From contig CALIMD010000034.1 of assembly GCA_938028645.1 (NCBI GenBank), positions 1 to 14,818 on the forward strand: 14,818 bases of DNA, given 5' to 3'. Position 1 is the stretch's first letter; every line of letters starts with the position of its first letter. The DNA is from an uncultured Alphaproteobacteria bacterium (lineage in GTDB: Bacteria > Pseudomonadota > Alphaproteobacteria > Thalassobaculales > Thalassobaculaceae). Made by a program: the position numbers and the translations under genes. Below the pieces are notes generated by a model, which had not been told where the DNA came from, did not search any database, and saw only the letters and a program-made list of their open reading frames with translations. Shown piece by piece: positions 1 to 7,074 of this stretch.

Positions 1-1
1 A

Positions 2-241
2 TTCTACCATGCGGGTGATTTTTTTAGCCGTGATAATATAGAGGCAGGGATGATGACTTTTCATCCGAGTGGATTTACCCATGGCCCTCATCCGAAAGCT
101 TTAAAAAATATGTTAAAACCGTCAAAACCTGCTACAGATGAGTATGCAATTATGATTGATACACGAGATGCATTAGAGGTCTCCGAGCTACCTTCTTCTG
201 TGGAAAACCTAGACTATGTGAATTCTTGGAAAGAGAGCTAA
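2..241 (+). CDS. hmgA: Homogentisate 1,2-dioxygenase, C-terminal 79 residues (5' end outside window)
   Basis: The reading frame is open from base 2 and ends in TAA at 239-241, so only the C-terminus is present. Homogentisate 1,2-dioxygenase is an Fe(II) cupin-fold cytosolic enzyme that opens the ring of homogentisate to maleylacetoacetate in tyrosine and phenylalanine breakdown. The visible part begins FYHAGDFFSRDNIEAG, followed by HPSGFTHGPHP, DEYAIMIDTR and a terminal YVNSWK; I recognise these as the family's C-terminal half, with the His-rich HPSGFTHGPHP loop close to the metal centre. The next gene, a fumarylacetoacetate hydrolase family member, starts 11 bases downstream and catalyses the last step of the same pathway, which supports the call. 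The iron-ligand segment upstream cannot be inspected here. Recognition is from motif memory, not a search. Confidence 0.85.
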   Translation, partial: FYHAGDFFSRDNIEAGMMTFHPSGFTHGPHPKALKNMLKPSKPATDEYAIMIDTRDALEVSELPSSVENLDYVNSWKES

Positions 242-252
242 AAGGTGTTGCT

Positions 253-1251
253 GTGAAACTGGGATCACTAAAGGGAGTTGGCAGAGACGGCACTCTGGTG
301 TTGGTTAGTGAGGATCTGACTAAAATAAAGTCTGTCACAGATGTGGCCCCCACTTTTCAATCAGCTATAGAAAATTGGACGAAGATTGAACCTCAGCTCA
401 TGGAAATTAACAAGCGTCTCAATAGCGAAGCAATATTGGACAGTATGCCGTATGACCCTAATGTAATGATGGCACCGCTACCTCGAGCTTATCAATGGCT
501 GGACGGATCTGCCTATGTGAACCACGTGGAGCTGGTGCGGAGGGCCAGAGGAGCTTCTATGCCAGATAGTTTTTGGGCGGATCCACTTATGTATCAGGGT
601 GGATCAGATAGTTTTTTAGGGGCTACGGACCCAATATACATAAAAGACGAAAGCTGGGGGGTAGATTTTGAGGGAGAGCTAGCAGTTATTGTTGATGATG
701 TACCCTTGGGGGTGAGCCCGAAGCAAGCATTAACGCATATCAAGTTTCTTATGCTTTTGAACGATATCAGTCTGCGTAATCTTATCCCCGAAGAATTAGG
801 AAAAGGTTTTGGTTTTGTCCATGGAAAACCGCCAACATCGTTCGCTCCTGTTGCTGTCACCGTCAACTCATTAGGAAAATATTGGCGTGATGGCAAATTA
901 CACTTACCCTTGTTGGTGTATTTAAATCGGCGTAAAGTTGGATGGGTGAATGCAGGAGTGGATATGACCTTCGATTTTCCCGCGCTAGTAGCACATGCGG
1001 CTAAAACAAGACCATTGGGGGCAGGCACAATAATTGGTTCTGGAACAGTCTCCAACGCAGACCAAAGGCATGGTTATTCGTGTATTGCTGAGATACGAAT
1101 GATTGAAACAATAAATAATGGAGTTCCAGAAACGCCATTTATGCAATATGGCGATCGAATTGAGTTGGATGTTCAAGATGACGAGGGTACATCGATTTTT
1201 GGCTCAATTGACCAGTATGTAACAAAAGGCCCCTCCGATGACGAAGAGTAA
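253..1251 (+). CDS. Fumarylacetoacetate hydrolase family protein (homogentisate pathway)
   Basis: This is a predicted cytosolic FAA-hydrolase-fold enzyme of 332 residues, probably cleaving fumarylacetoacetate to fumarate and acetoacetate. The metal-binding signature is visible as DFEGELAVI (E140, E142) with Asp171 in LLNDISLRN; other family blocks are YQGGSDSFLG (114-123), GKGFGFVHGKPP (183-194) and a late IGSGTVSN. I chose GTG at 253, which gives MKLGSLKG..RDGTL as in family members and has AAAGG at 242-246 correctly spaced upstream. A TTG at 226 is in frame but would overlap the preceding gene and has no ribosome site. The gene follows homogentisate dioxygenase by 11 bases, so co-transcription is likely. 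It is the bacterial short type of about 330 residues, not the longer eukaryotic fumarylacetoacetase. Substrate is inferred from the operon; the family also contains other acylpyruvate hydrolases. Confidence 0.85.
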   Translation: MKLGSLKGVGRDGTLVLVSEDLTKIKSVTDVAPTFQSAIENWTKIEPQLMEINKRLNSEAILDSMPYDPNVMMAPLPRAYQWLDGSAYVNHVELVRRARGASMPDSFWADPLMYQGGSDSFLGATDPIYIKDESWGVDFEGELAVIVDDVPLGVSPKQALTHIKFLMLLNDISLRNLIPEELGKGFGFVHGKPPTSFAPVAVTVNSLGKYWRDGKLHLPLLVYLNRRKVGWVNAGVDMTFDFPALVAHAAKTRPLGAGTIIGSGTVSNADQRHGYSCIAEIRMIETINNGVPETPFMQYGDRIELDVQDDEGTSIFGSIDQYVTKGPSDDEE

Positions 1252-1294
1252 TCTATCGCCGAATAGTTGGCAAATCGCACTGGTTTATAGACTG

Positions 1295-1795
1295 CTAATG
1301 CAGCGAACTATTGTTTTTTTCTCGCGTCATCAAAAAAGCTTCCCCTAACGATTTGTGATAGTCGTGAAAGCTCTCAAGGTAGCATTGTGCTTGATGTTGA
1401 TTTGTTACAGGGGCTCCGGTATCTAATTCCTCCAGAAGGCAGGTAAGCCCCAAAAGAGCTAGGCTCTCGCACTCCTCATCATTCAATTCAGGCATGATAT
1501 TCAAAAAATTATCTGCGAATGACTCAGAGAATCGTTTTATCGCGCGCCGCCTCAATTTCCAGGGTACATGTTTCAATTGAAGGGCCCACTCAGAAACGGC
1601 TAACTGTATTTCATCTGGGAGGGATTTCATTAATCTTTGATTGGCATCTAACCCATTATTATTTGTTTTCGGCGCGTCGTTATCAGAATAGGCAAAGCCC
1701 AAATGACTGACGCCAGAGATATCGCCCGCTTCGCTCATCGATGATTTTGTATCAACTTTTATCCCTTTATATTTATTAGCATAAACGTCCGACAT
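1295..1795 (-). CDS. Hypothetical protein, 166 residues, unrecognised
   Basis: I do not recognise this protein. It is on the minus strand, convergent with the homogentisate operon (43-base gap) and divergent from serC. The start at 1795 (MSDVYANKYKGIKVDTK) is chosen because GGAG lies six bases upstream; an in-frame ATG at 1879 would add 28 residues (MSELLLKRHLLAWILLV..) but its purine stretch abuts the codon. The N-terminal third is polar and probably disordered (TNNNGLDANQ); from about residue 58 it is helical and charged (DEIQLAVSEWALQLK, PWKLRRRAIKRFSESF, ELNDEECESLALLGLTCLLEELDTG), suggesting a small all-alpha domain. There is no signal peptide or membrane span if 1795 is used. A perfect TATAAT on the minus strand at 1939-1944 could be its -10 box, but no good -35 partner is visible. 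Coding status rests on length, strand-specific ribosome site and sensible composition. Confidence 0.6.
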   Translation of the reverse strand: MSDVYANKYKGIKVDTKSSMSEAGDISGVSHLGFAYSDNDAPKTNNNGLDANQRLMKSLPDEIQLAVSEWALQLKHVPWKLRRRAIKRFSESFADNFLNIMPELNDEECESLALLGLTCLLEELDTGAPVTNQHQAQCYLESFHDYHKSLGEAFLMTREKNNSSLH

Positions 1796-1995
1796 TTTGT
1801 GCTCCAAGTAAACTTTCCACCTGCGAATTACTAGCAATATCCATGCCAATAAATGTCGTTTCAATAATAGCTCAGACATTCCTTTTTTCGGGCAGTTTTT
1901 GGTTCTAAACCCATAAATTAAATGAAAGAAACCGTGATATTATATGAAAAAAGTAATTGACTTCTTGTGCGATGAGCATAGGTAGAGTGTGGGTG

Positions 1996-2015
1996 ACCGC
2001 TTCCCGCCAAGTGGT
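1996..2015 (+). promoter_or_regulatory. serC leader hairpin (candidate serC RNA motif)
   Basis: A 7-bp stem, ACCGCTT (1996-2002) paired with AAGTGGT (2009-2015) with one G-U pair, closes a six-base loop CCCGCC. It lies 22 bases before the serC ATG and just ahead of its Shine-Dalgarno GAAGGA at 2025-2030. Comparative work has described a conserved 'serC' RNA motif in alphaproteobacterial leaders of serC-serA operons; position and operon match, but I cannot confirm the consensus from memory. A second weak hairpin (TGTGC/GCATA, 1966-1980) is just upstream, and TTGACT at 1957-1962 is a possible -35 box without a convincing -10. The role would be regulation of the serine operon. Confidence 0.5.
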
Positions 2016-2037
2016 GTGTAATTCGAAGGAATATGTA

Positions 2038-3189
2038 ATGAAACCAACGGCTTTGCCGAAGGTCCCTTTTTTTTCGTCTGGTCCGTGTGCTAAACGGCCG
2101 GGTTGGACCCCCGCGGTTTTGAACGGAGCTTGTGTTGGGCGATCGCATAGATCGACTACAGCGAAAAAAAAATTGAGCGATGTCATAACATTAACTCGTG
2201 AGATTTTAGAACTTCCAGAGGACAGGCTTGTAGGAATAGTTCCTGCATCTGATACAGGTGCCATTGAAATGGCCATGTGGTCCCTACTTGGTGAAAGACC
2301 AGTGGACCTCCTGGCATGGGAAAGTTTTGGCAATGAGTGGGTGGCGGATGCTACAAAACAGCTAAAATTGAGAGAAGCTCGAGTATTTTCCGCAGATTAC
2401 GGTGCTATCCCTGACTTAAGTTTAATCGATTTTTCTCATGATGTGGTATTTACGTGGAATGGAACGACATCGGGCGTAAGAGTTCCTAACGGGGATTGGA
2501 TTCCTTCTGATAGGCAGGGATTAACGATCTGTGATGCCACCAGTGCAGTTTTTTCGCAACAAATCCCCTGGCATAAGATTGATGTTGCAACTTTCTCTTG
2601 GCAAAAAGTACTCGGCGGAGAGGGTGCTCATGGCATGCTTATCCTAGGACCGAGGGCGATAAAGCGATTAGAAACTTACACACCAGAATGGCCGATTCCA
2701 AAGATCTTTAGATTAAAATCAAAAGGGTCGCTAAATGAGGCAATTTTTAAAGGTGCGACAATTAACACACCTTCAATGATTTGCGTCGAAGATACGTTGG
2801 ATGCTTTAAACTGGATCAAAGAGATAGGAGGTATTGAGGTCTCCATTCAAAGAAGTAATAATAATCTATCGACCATTGAACATTGGGTTAAGGATAGTTA
2901 CTGGGCAGATTTTTTAGCAAAATTTCCAGATACCAGATCCAATACGTCTATTTGCTTGCAGATCGTGGACCCCTGGTTTCAATCTTTGGGAAAAGAAGAT
3001 CAGGTTGCTGTCCCTAAAAAAATTGAATCTATTTTAGAAGAAAATTCGGCAGCTTTCGATATTAATGGTTACCGTGATGCTCCTCCCGGGTTACGAATTT
3101 GGGGGGGGGCAACAGTTGAAGTAGATGACATTTCGGCTTTATTGCCGTGGCTTGATTGGGCCTACGAGGAAGTCAAATCCTCGTACTAG
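2038..3189 (+). CDS. serC: Phosphoserine aminotransferase
   Basis: SerC is a PLP-dependent class V aminotransferase that converts 3-phosphohydroxypyruvate and glutamate to 3-phosphoserine and 2-oxoglutarate, the second step of serine synthesis; the same activity is used in pyridoxal phosphate synthesis in some bacteria. The protein is 383 residues and carries the alphaproteobacterial-type N-terminus FFSSGPCAKRPGW (11-23), SDTGAIEMAMWSLLG (71-85), the PLP-lysine block FSWQKVLGGEGAHG with Lys190, and the C-terminal LRIWGGATVE. I chose ATG 2038 because GAAGGA sits seven bases upstream and family members begin just before the SSGPCAKRPGW block; the frame is open further upstream (ATG at 1972 and others) but that part covers the leader hairpin. 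serA follows after 24 bases, so the two form an operon. A run of nine G at 3101-3109 lies within codons of the conserved IWGG motif with the frame intact. Confidence 0.95.
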   Translation: MKPTALPKVPFFSSGPCAKRPGWTPAVLNGACVGRSHRSTTAKKKLSDVITLTREILELPEDRLVGIVPASDTGAIEMAMWSLLGERPVDLLAWESFGNEWVADATKQLKLREARVFSADYGAIPDLSLIDFSHDVVFTWNGTTSGVRVPNGDWIPSDRQGLTICDATSAVFSQQIPWHKIDVATFSWQKVLGGEGAHGMLILGPRAIKRLETYTPEWPIPKIFRLKSKGSLNEAIFKGATINTPSMICVEDTLDALNWIKEIGGIEVSIQRSNNNLSTIEHWVKDSYWADFLAKFPDTRSNTSICLQIVDPWFQSLGKEDQVAVPKKIESILEENSAAFDINGYRDAPPGLRIWGGATVEVDDISALLPWLDWAYEEVKSSY

Positions 3190-3213
3190 GTAAAATATCA
3201 AAGGAAAAACTTT

Positions 3214-4797
3214 ATGCCTCGTGTTTTAATAAGTGACGAATTAAGTCCGAATGCTACTGAGATTTTTGAATCTAGAGGATTGGAAGTAGATAGGAAAATA
3301 GGGTTAACCCACGAACAGCTGTTATCAGAAATTGAAACCTATGACGGACTGGCTATACGTTCGGCAACAAAGGTGACCGCGGAAGTTATTGCTAAGGCAA
3401 AAAACTTAAAAGTCGTTGGACGTGCCGGTATCGGTGTTGACAACATTGCTGTTGACGCGGCATCAGCAGCTGGGGTTGTTGTGATGAATACACCTTTCGG
3501 AAATGCTGTGACGACAGCTGAACATGCTATTTCAATGATTTGCAGTCTTGCACGTGAAATTACCACAGCGGATAGATCAACCCAGGCCGGAAAATGGGAA
3601 AAGTCTAGTTTTATGGGAACGGAGCTTACTGGGAAAAATTTAGGGATAGTTGGTTGCGGCAATATTGGTTCAATTGTTGCTGATAGAGCACAGGGTCTTA
3701 AGATGCGAGTCTTAGCATTTGACCCATATTTATCAGAAGACAGAGCTATAGAACTAGGAGTTCGCAAGGTTGATGAAGAAACACTATTTAGTGAGTCCGA
3801 CTTTATCACTCTCCACACTCCGTTGACGGACTCAACCAAAGGTTTGGTGAATGCAGATTCAATAATGAAGATGAAGAAAGGTGTTAGGATTATAAACTGC
3901 GCGCGCGGGGGTCTCATTGTAGAAACTGATTTAAAGACTGCGCTTGAAAATGGACATGTTGCGGGCGCTGCTCTTGATGTTTTTGCTGCCGAGCCAGCTA
4001 AGGAAAATATTCTTTTTGGTGTTCCTGGTCTAATTGCGACACCCCACTTAGGGGCAGCTACCATTGAAGCACAGGAAAAGGTTGCACTTCAGATAGCAGA
4101 GCAAATGTCGGATTATCTTTTAACTGGAGCAATCTCTAATGCGCTGAACATGCCGGCTGTTTCGGCAGAAGAGGCACCAATTCTAAAACCTTACATGAGG
4201 TTAGCTGAGTTAATGGGAAGTTTTGTCGGCCAGGTGGGCGATGATGCTATAAAATCAGTGAAAATAGAGTTCGAAGGTTTGGCGTCTTCGATAAACGGTG
4301 CACCAATAGTCTCAGCTACTTTATCTGGTCTTCTGAAGCCAAATATGGATACAGTTAACATGGTTAGCGCTCCAATAATAGCAAAGCATCGGGGAATTGC
4401 TTTCAGTACGGTCCGCCATGAAAGACCTTGTGACTATCAAACGCTACTCAGATTGACGGTAGAAGGGCAAACCCGTACTCGAGTGATCGCAGGTACCTTG
4501 TTTGCTGGGACAGAGCCGCGGCTTATCGATATACAAGGTATTAAAGTAGAGGCAGAGTTTGCAGAGAGAATGCTCTATATTAGGAATTACGATAAACCTG
4601 GTTTTATAGGGGCGCTGGGAACGCTATTAGGAAATGAGGGAATAAATATCGCTACTTTTCATTTGGGACGTCGCGATAGCGGGGGTGAGGCTCTGGCGCT
4701 TGTAGAAATAGAAGGTAATATTAATGATAAAGTGTTATCTGCTGTTCGTGCTTTGCCTCAGGTTGTAAGGGTAAATGCAATACGATTTCCTTCCTAA
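3214..4797 (+). CDS. serA: D-3-phosphoglycerate dehydrogenase, long form with ACT domain
   Basis: SerA oxidises 3-phosphoglycerate to 3-phosphohydroxypyruvate with NAD, the committed step of serine synthesis. At 527 residues it is the long type: a split substrate-binding domain at each side of a Rossmann domain with GCGNIG (147-152), the catalytic set Arg231 (NCARGGLI), Glu260 (FAAEP) and His278 (ATPHLGAAT), an intervening ASB domain from about 315 to 445, and a C-terminal ACT domain (about 450-527) with IRNYDKPGFIGALGTLLG and NIATFHLGRR. ACT domains in this family commonly give serine feedback inhibition, so that is expected here but not shown. The ATG has AAAGGA at 3200-3205 with an eight-base spacer. 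It is co-oriented with serC and convergent with the next gene 10 bases beyond its stop. No key residue is missing. Confidence 0.97.
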   Translation: MPRVLISDELSPNATEIFESRGLEVDRKIGLTHEQLLSEIETYDGLAIRSATKVTAEVIAKAKNLKVVGRAGIGVDNIAVDAASAAGVVVMNTPFGNAVTTAEHAISMICSLAREITTADRSTQAGKWEKSSFMGTELTGKNLGIVGCGNIGSIVADRAQGLKMRVLAFDPYLSEDRAIELGVRKVDEETLFSESDFITLHTPLTDSTKGLVNADSIMKMKKGVRIINCARGGLIVETDLKTALENGHVAGAALDVFAAEPAKENILFGVPGLIATPHLGAATIEAQEKVALQIAEQMSDYLLTGAISNALNMPAVSAEEAPILKPYMRLAELMGSFVGQVGDDAIKSVKIEFEGLASSINGAPIVSATLSGLLKPNMDTVNMVSAPIIAKHRGIAFSTVRHERPCDYQTLLRLTVEGQTRTRVIAGTLFAGTEPRLIDIQGIKVEAEFAERMLYIRNYDKPGFIGALGTLLGNEGINIATFHLGRRDSGGEALALVEIEGNINDKVLSAVRALPQVVRVNAIRFPS

Positions 4798-4807
4798 AAC
4801 CCAGCTT

Positions 4808-5713
4808 TTAAATGACAGCGATTGGCCGCACGGGGCAGCCAGTGGCCCCTTTTAGTTTTATTGGAAGCATTATTAGACAGAACTCGGAAATCCCGTTCTT
4901 AATTAGCTCAGACAAACTTAAATTTTCAACAAGATGAACGCCTGCCTCGGCCAAGCAATGCTGATGAACTGGCATCATTATCTCGGGGTGATTGGTGCCT
5001 GGAAGCACCTCTACTGCCATATTATCAGCTCCGATAGCGATAACATCTTGTTTTGTAAGCCACTGGGCGGCATTTAAATCGAGGCCAGGCTCACCAGCCA
5101 AATATTTCTCATTATTTGACATGAAATACTTACCCCATCCGGTATTCAGGCAGACTATATCTCCTTTTTGTGGATTTATTTTGGCAGTATCGTATACTCT
5201 CTTCAAATCCTCGGTAGTGACCGCTCGTCCAGCTTCGAGATGATCTCCTCCATCCAGCCCTGATACGTCCAAACAAATACCCCTGGTTATTATTGGGGGG
5301 ACATTCTCTATTCCCAAATTAAGAAGTCCCCAGTCACCAACACTATCCTCAATTGTGTGCCCTCCATAAAGATGTTCTCCAATTGAAAAATGACCAAGCG
5401 AGTCGATATGTGTGCCAACGTGGGTTGTCATCTCAATACGCTCTAGATTTGCACCTACTTTATTTTTTGCCCCCATCTGTTCTCGAATTTTCATACTATT
5501 CTTAGCTGTTGCAGAAGATGAAATTATGTAAGGGGTCTGGTTAGGGGCCATAAAGGGAGCGCCCATTTCGATGGTATGGCTGAGATCAATAATACGACCT
5601 TGTTGCACTTTTTTTAGTGCAGAAAGTGTCTTTTCTGGAGTTAGAAAGTGCCCTGCCGCTCCAATTTGATCTCCACTTCCCCATCGACTGTGGTCATGAA
5701 CGCAATTGGTCAT
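4808..5713 (-). CDS. Cyclase family metal-dependent hydrolase (kynurenine formamidase-like)
   Basis: This 301-residue protein belongs to the cyclase family, which includes bacterial kynurenine formamidase and isatin hydrolase: Mn/Zn-dependent amide or lactam hydrolases of the cytosol. The signature is HVGTHIDSLGHF (98-109), providing metal ligands His98, His102 and Asp104 and the later His108; the common form has Pro where this one has Leu106. IIDLSHTIEMGAP (41-53) is the usual strand-1 motif and the C-terminal half holds GDIVCLNTGWG and AIGADNMAVEV. ATG 5713 is chosen because GGAG lies seven bases upstream; an upstream ATG at 5845 adds 44 residues with no family resemblance. It is longer than classical KynB (about 210 residues), like the larger cyclase-family proteins of alphaproteobacteria. 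The gene stands alone between serA and hisZ, so the substrate cannot be inferred from an operon. Confidence 0.85.
   Translation of the reverse strand: MTNCVHDHSRWGSGDQIGAAGHFLTPEKTLSALKKVQQGRIIDLSHTIEMGAPFMAPNQTPYIISSSATAKNSMKIREQMGAKNKVGANLERIEMTTHVGTHIDSLGHFSIGEHLYGGHTIEDSVGDWGLLNLGIENVPPIITRGICLDVSGLDGGDHLEAGRAVTTEDLKRVYDTAKINPQKGDIVCLNTGWGKYFMSNNEKYLAGEPGLDLNAAQWLTKQDVIAIGADNMAVEVLPGTNHPEIMMPVHQHCLAEAGVHLVENLSLSELIKNGISEFCLIMLPIKLKGATGCPVRPIAVI
4832..4859 (+). terminator. Probable intrinsic terminator of serC-serA
   Basis: GGGGC (4832-4836) and GCCCC (4845-4849) can pair around an eight-base loop, and the stem runs directly into TTTTAGTTTT on the plus strand. It is about 35 bases after the serA stop and so lies inside the coding end of the convergent hydrolase gene. 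The stem is only five GC pairs, so strength is uncertain. Confidence 0.45.
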
Positions 5714-5748
5714 ACACTTTCTCCAGCTAGCCCAAATTTTCAAAAAAA

Positions 5749-5758
5749 TTGTATACAA
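5749..5758. promoter_or_regulatory. Perfect palindrome TTGTATACAA, possible operator
   Basis: A ten-base perfect inverted repeat lies 36 bases upstream of the cyclase-family gene start and about 125 bases upstream of hisZ. TTGTATACAA resembles half-site arrangements of FadR-type GntR regulators. Its position suits control of the minus-strand hydrolase gene. No regulator gene is nearby and a single ten-base site is weak evidence. Confidence 0.35.
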
Positions 5759-5882
5759 CTTAAGGATTGGCTTAAAAAAATCATCCGTCAACAGTGAATT
5801 AATAATCCTCGCTGTTGCCGGCGTATGAAAAAATCTGTAGGACATTATTACTGATTAGATTTTTGGTCGAAGGGGCTATATT

Positions 5883-7040
5883 TTGTCACTTATCGAAAAA
5901 AATAGGTTGCCCCACAGGGCCTTATTGCCTGCAGGTTTTAAAGACCAACTCCCATCAATGGCTGCCCATGAATCTTTTATTGTTCATTCTATTATAGAAC
6001 GGTGTGAGGCTTACGGATACGAGCGAATCAAACCTCCATTGGTTGAATTTGAAGATTCGCTGTTTAATGGTGCTGGAGTATCTATGACAGAAAACTCTTT
6101 CCGTTTAATGGACCCAGTATCAGGAAAAATGATGGGAATAAGAGCGGATATGACGGTGCAAGTGGCTCGCATAGCGACTACTCGGCTTGCCCATCTGGAA
6201 CGTCCACTAAGATTATGTTATTCTGGGGAAGTACTTCGAGTCCATCCAGATAATCTTAACCCGGATCGTGAATTAGTCCAGGTAGGAGCGGAACTTATTG
6301 GCCCAAACACTGTAACAGCTGATCTAGAGGTGATTCAAATCGCCCTTGATGCATTAAAAAGCTTGGGTACAAAAAATATTTCTATCGATATAACCGCACC
6401 GGCGCTTATTCCATTGATTCTTAGATCAGTAGGCTTGGATCCCACTTCTTCACTAGAGCTTAGGGGGGCCTTGGATCGAAAAGATATAAAAGCTGTGGAA
6501 GGTCTTGCGGGTAAAAATGCGATTCTTCTAAGTAATATAATGACTACAGTTGGTGCGTGGGAGGTCGGTATAAAAAAACTTCGCGAACTAACATTACCGA
6601 TTGAAGTAATAGAAATAATAGACCGTTTGGAGAATGTAGCTTCATTAATATCATCTGAAAGTGATATAGCGGAAGTAACCATAGACCCAATAGAAAATCG
6701 CGGATTCGAATACTATAATGGTATTGGTTTTAGTTTCTTTTCGAGGGGGATTAGAGGTGAACTGGGCAGAGGGGGGCGTTATTCGCTAGAAGACGGCTCG
6801 TCGCAGAGTTCTTGTGGGTTTTCGCTATACATAGAGACCTTATTGAGGGCCTTGAATGAGCCAACAAAAAAAAATAGATTATTAATTCCGGTTAACACAA
6901 ATAGAAAAATTATAATGGATTTTCAGGCGGCTGGTTGGTTAACGGTCATTGGGCTTGAAGATATCATTGATGAACGAACAGAGGCAGAACGTTTAGGTTG
7001 CTCCCATTTTTTGAAAAATGGACAAGTCGAGGCTACCTAA
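5883..7040 (+). CDS. hisZ: ATP phosphoribosyltransferase regulatory subunit
   Basis: HisZ is a catalytically inactive paralogue of histidyl-tRNA synthetase that forms a complex with short-form HisG and confers activity and histidine feedback on the first step of histidine synthesis. The 385-residue protein shows the family's N-terminal block ALLPAGFKDQLP (13-24), GYERIKPPLVEFEDSL, the motif-2-like region PLRLCYSGEVLRVHP and ELVQVGAELIG. The N-terminal HisRS-type catalytic core is retained in outline, while there is no C-terminal anticodon-binding domain, as usual for HisZ. The start is TTG at 5883, supported by GAAGGGG at 5869-5875 seven bases upstream. purA follows after 34 bases, the same pairing seen in related alphaproteobacteria. 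No hisG is in the window, so its partner must be encoded elsewhere. Both HisG-HisZ and PurA consume or make purine nucleotides. Confidence 0.92.
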   Translation: MSLIEKNRLPHRALLPAGFKDQLPSMAAHESFIVHSIIERCEAYGYERIKPPLVEFEDSLFNGAGVSMTENSFRLMDPVSGKMMGIRADMTVQVARIATTRLAHLERPLRLCYSGEVLRVHPDNLNPDRELVQVGAELIGPNTVTADLEVIQIALDALKSLGTKNISIDITAPALIPLILRSVGLDPTSSLELRGALDRKDIKAVEGLAGKNAILLSNIMTTVGAWEVGIKKLRELTLPIEVIEIIDRLENVASLISSESDIAEVTIDPIENRGFEYYNGIGFSFFSRGIRGELGRGGRYSLEDGSSQSSCGFSLYIETLLRALNEPTKKNRLLIPVNTNRKIIMDFQAAGWLTVIGLEDIIDERTEAERLGCSHFLKNGQVEAT

Positions 7041-7056
7041 ATTAAAAAATAGAAAT

Positions 7057-7071
7057 TTTATCTAGGATAAA
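7057..7071 (+). promoter_or_regulatory. Small hairpin over the purA ribosome binding site
   Basis: TTTATC (7057-7062) and GATAAA (7066-7071) are perfect complements around TAG, and the AGGA Shine-Dalgarno (7064-7067) lies across the loop and 3' arm, three bases before the purA ATG. If it forms, it would mask the ribosome site. With five A-U pairs and one G-C pair and a three-base loop it is weak and may be coincidence. Confidence 0.3.
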
Positions 7072-7074
7072 TAG

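Noticed and set aside
594..1055. 153-codon minus-strand open frame opposite the FAA hydrolase gene
   Set aside because: It mirrors the conserved hydrolase frame and shows no domain or ribosome site.
1286..1319. CTGC/GCAG stem before a T run as a terminator of the homogentisate operon
   Set aside because: The stem has four pairs and is about ten bases from the T run, so it does not form a standard intrinsic terminator.
1957..2037. N-terminal extension of serC
   Set aside because: The extra 27 residues do not resemble SerC and cover the hairpin leader; ATG 2038 has a well-spaced GAAGGA.
3339..4064. 241-codon minus-strand open frame opposite serA
   Set aside because: It lies wholly within serA, whose domains and catalytic residues are all in the plus frame; the translated product is low-complexity Ser/Ala/Pro-rich and is an antisense shadow.
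5714..5845. 44-residue N-terminal extension of the cyclase-family gene
   Set aside because: The internal ATG at 5713 has GGAG at correct spacing and the extension covers the palindrome-bearing promoter region.
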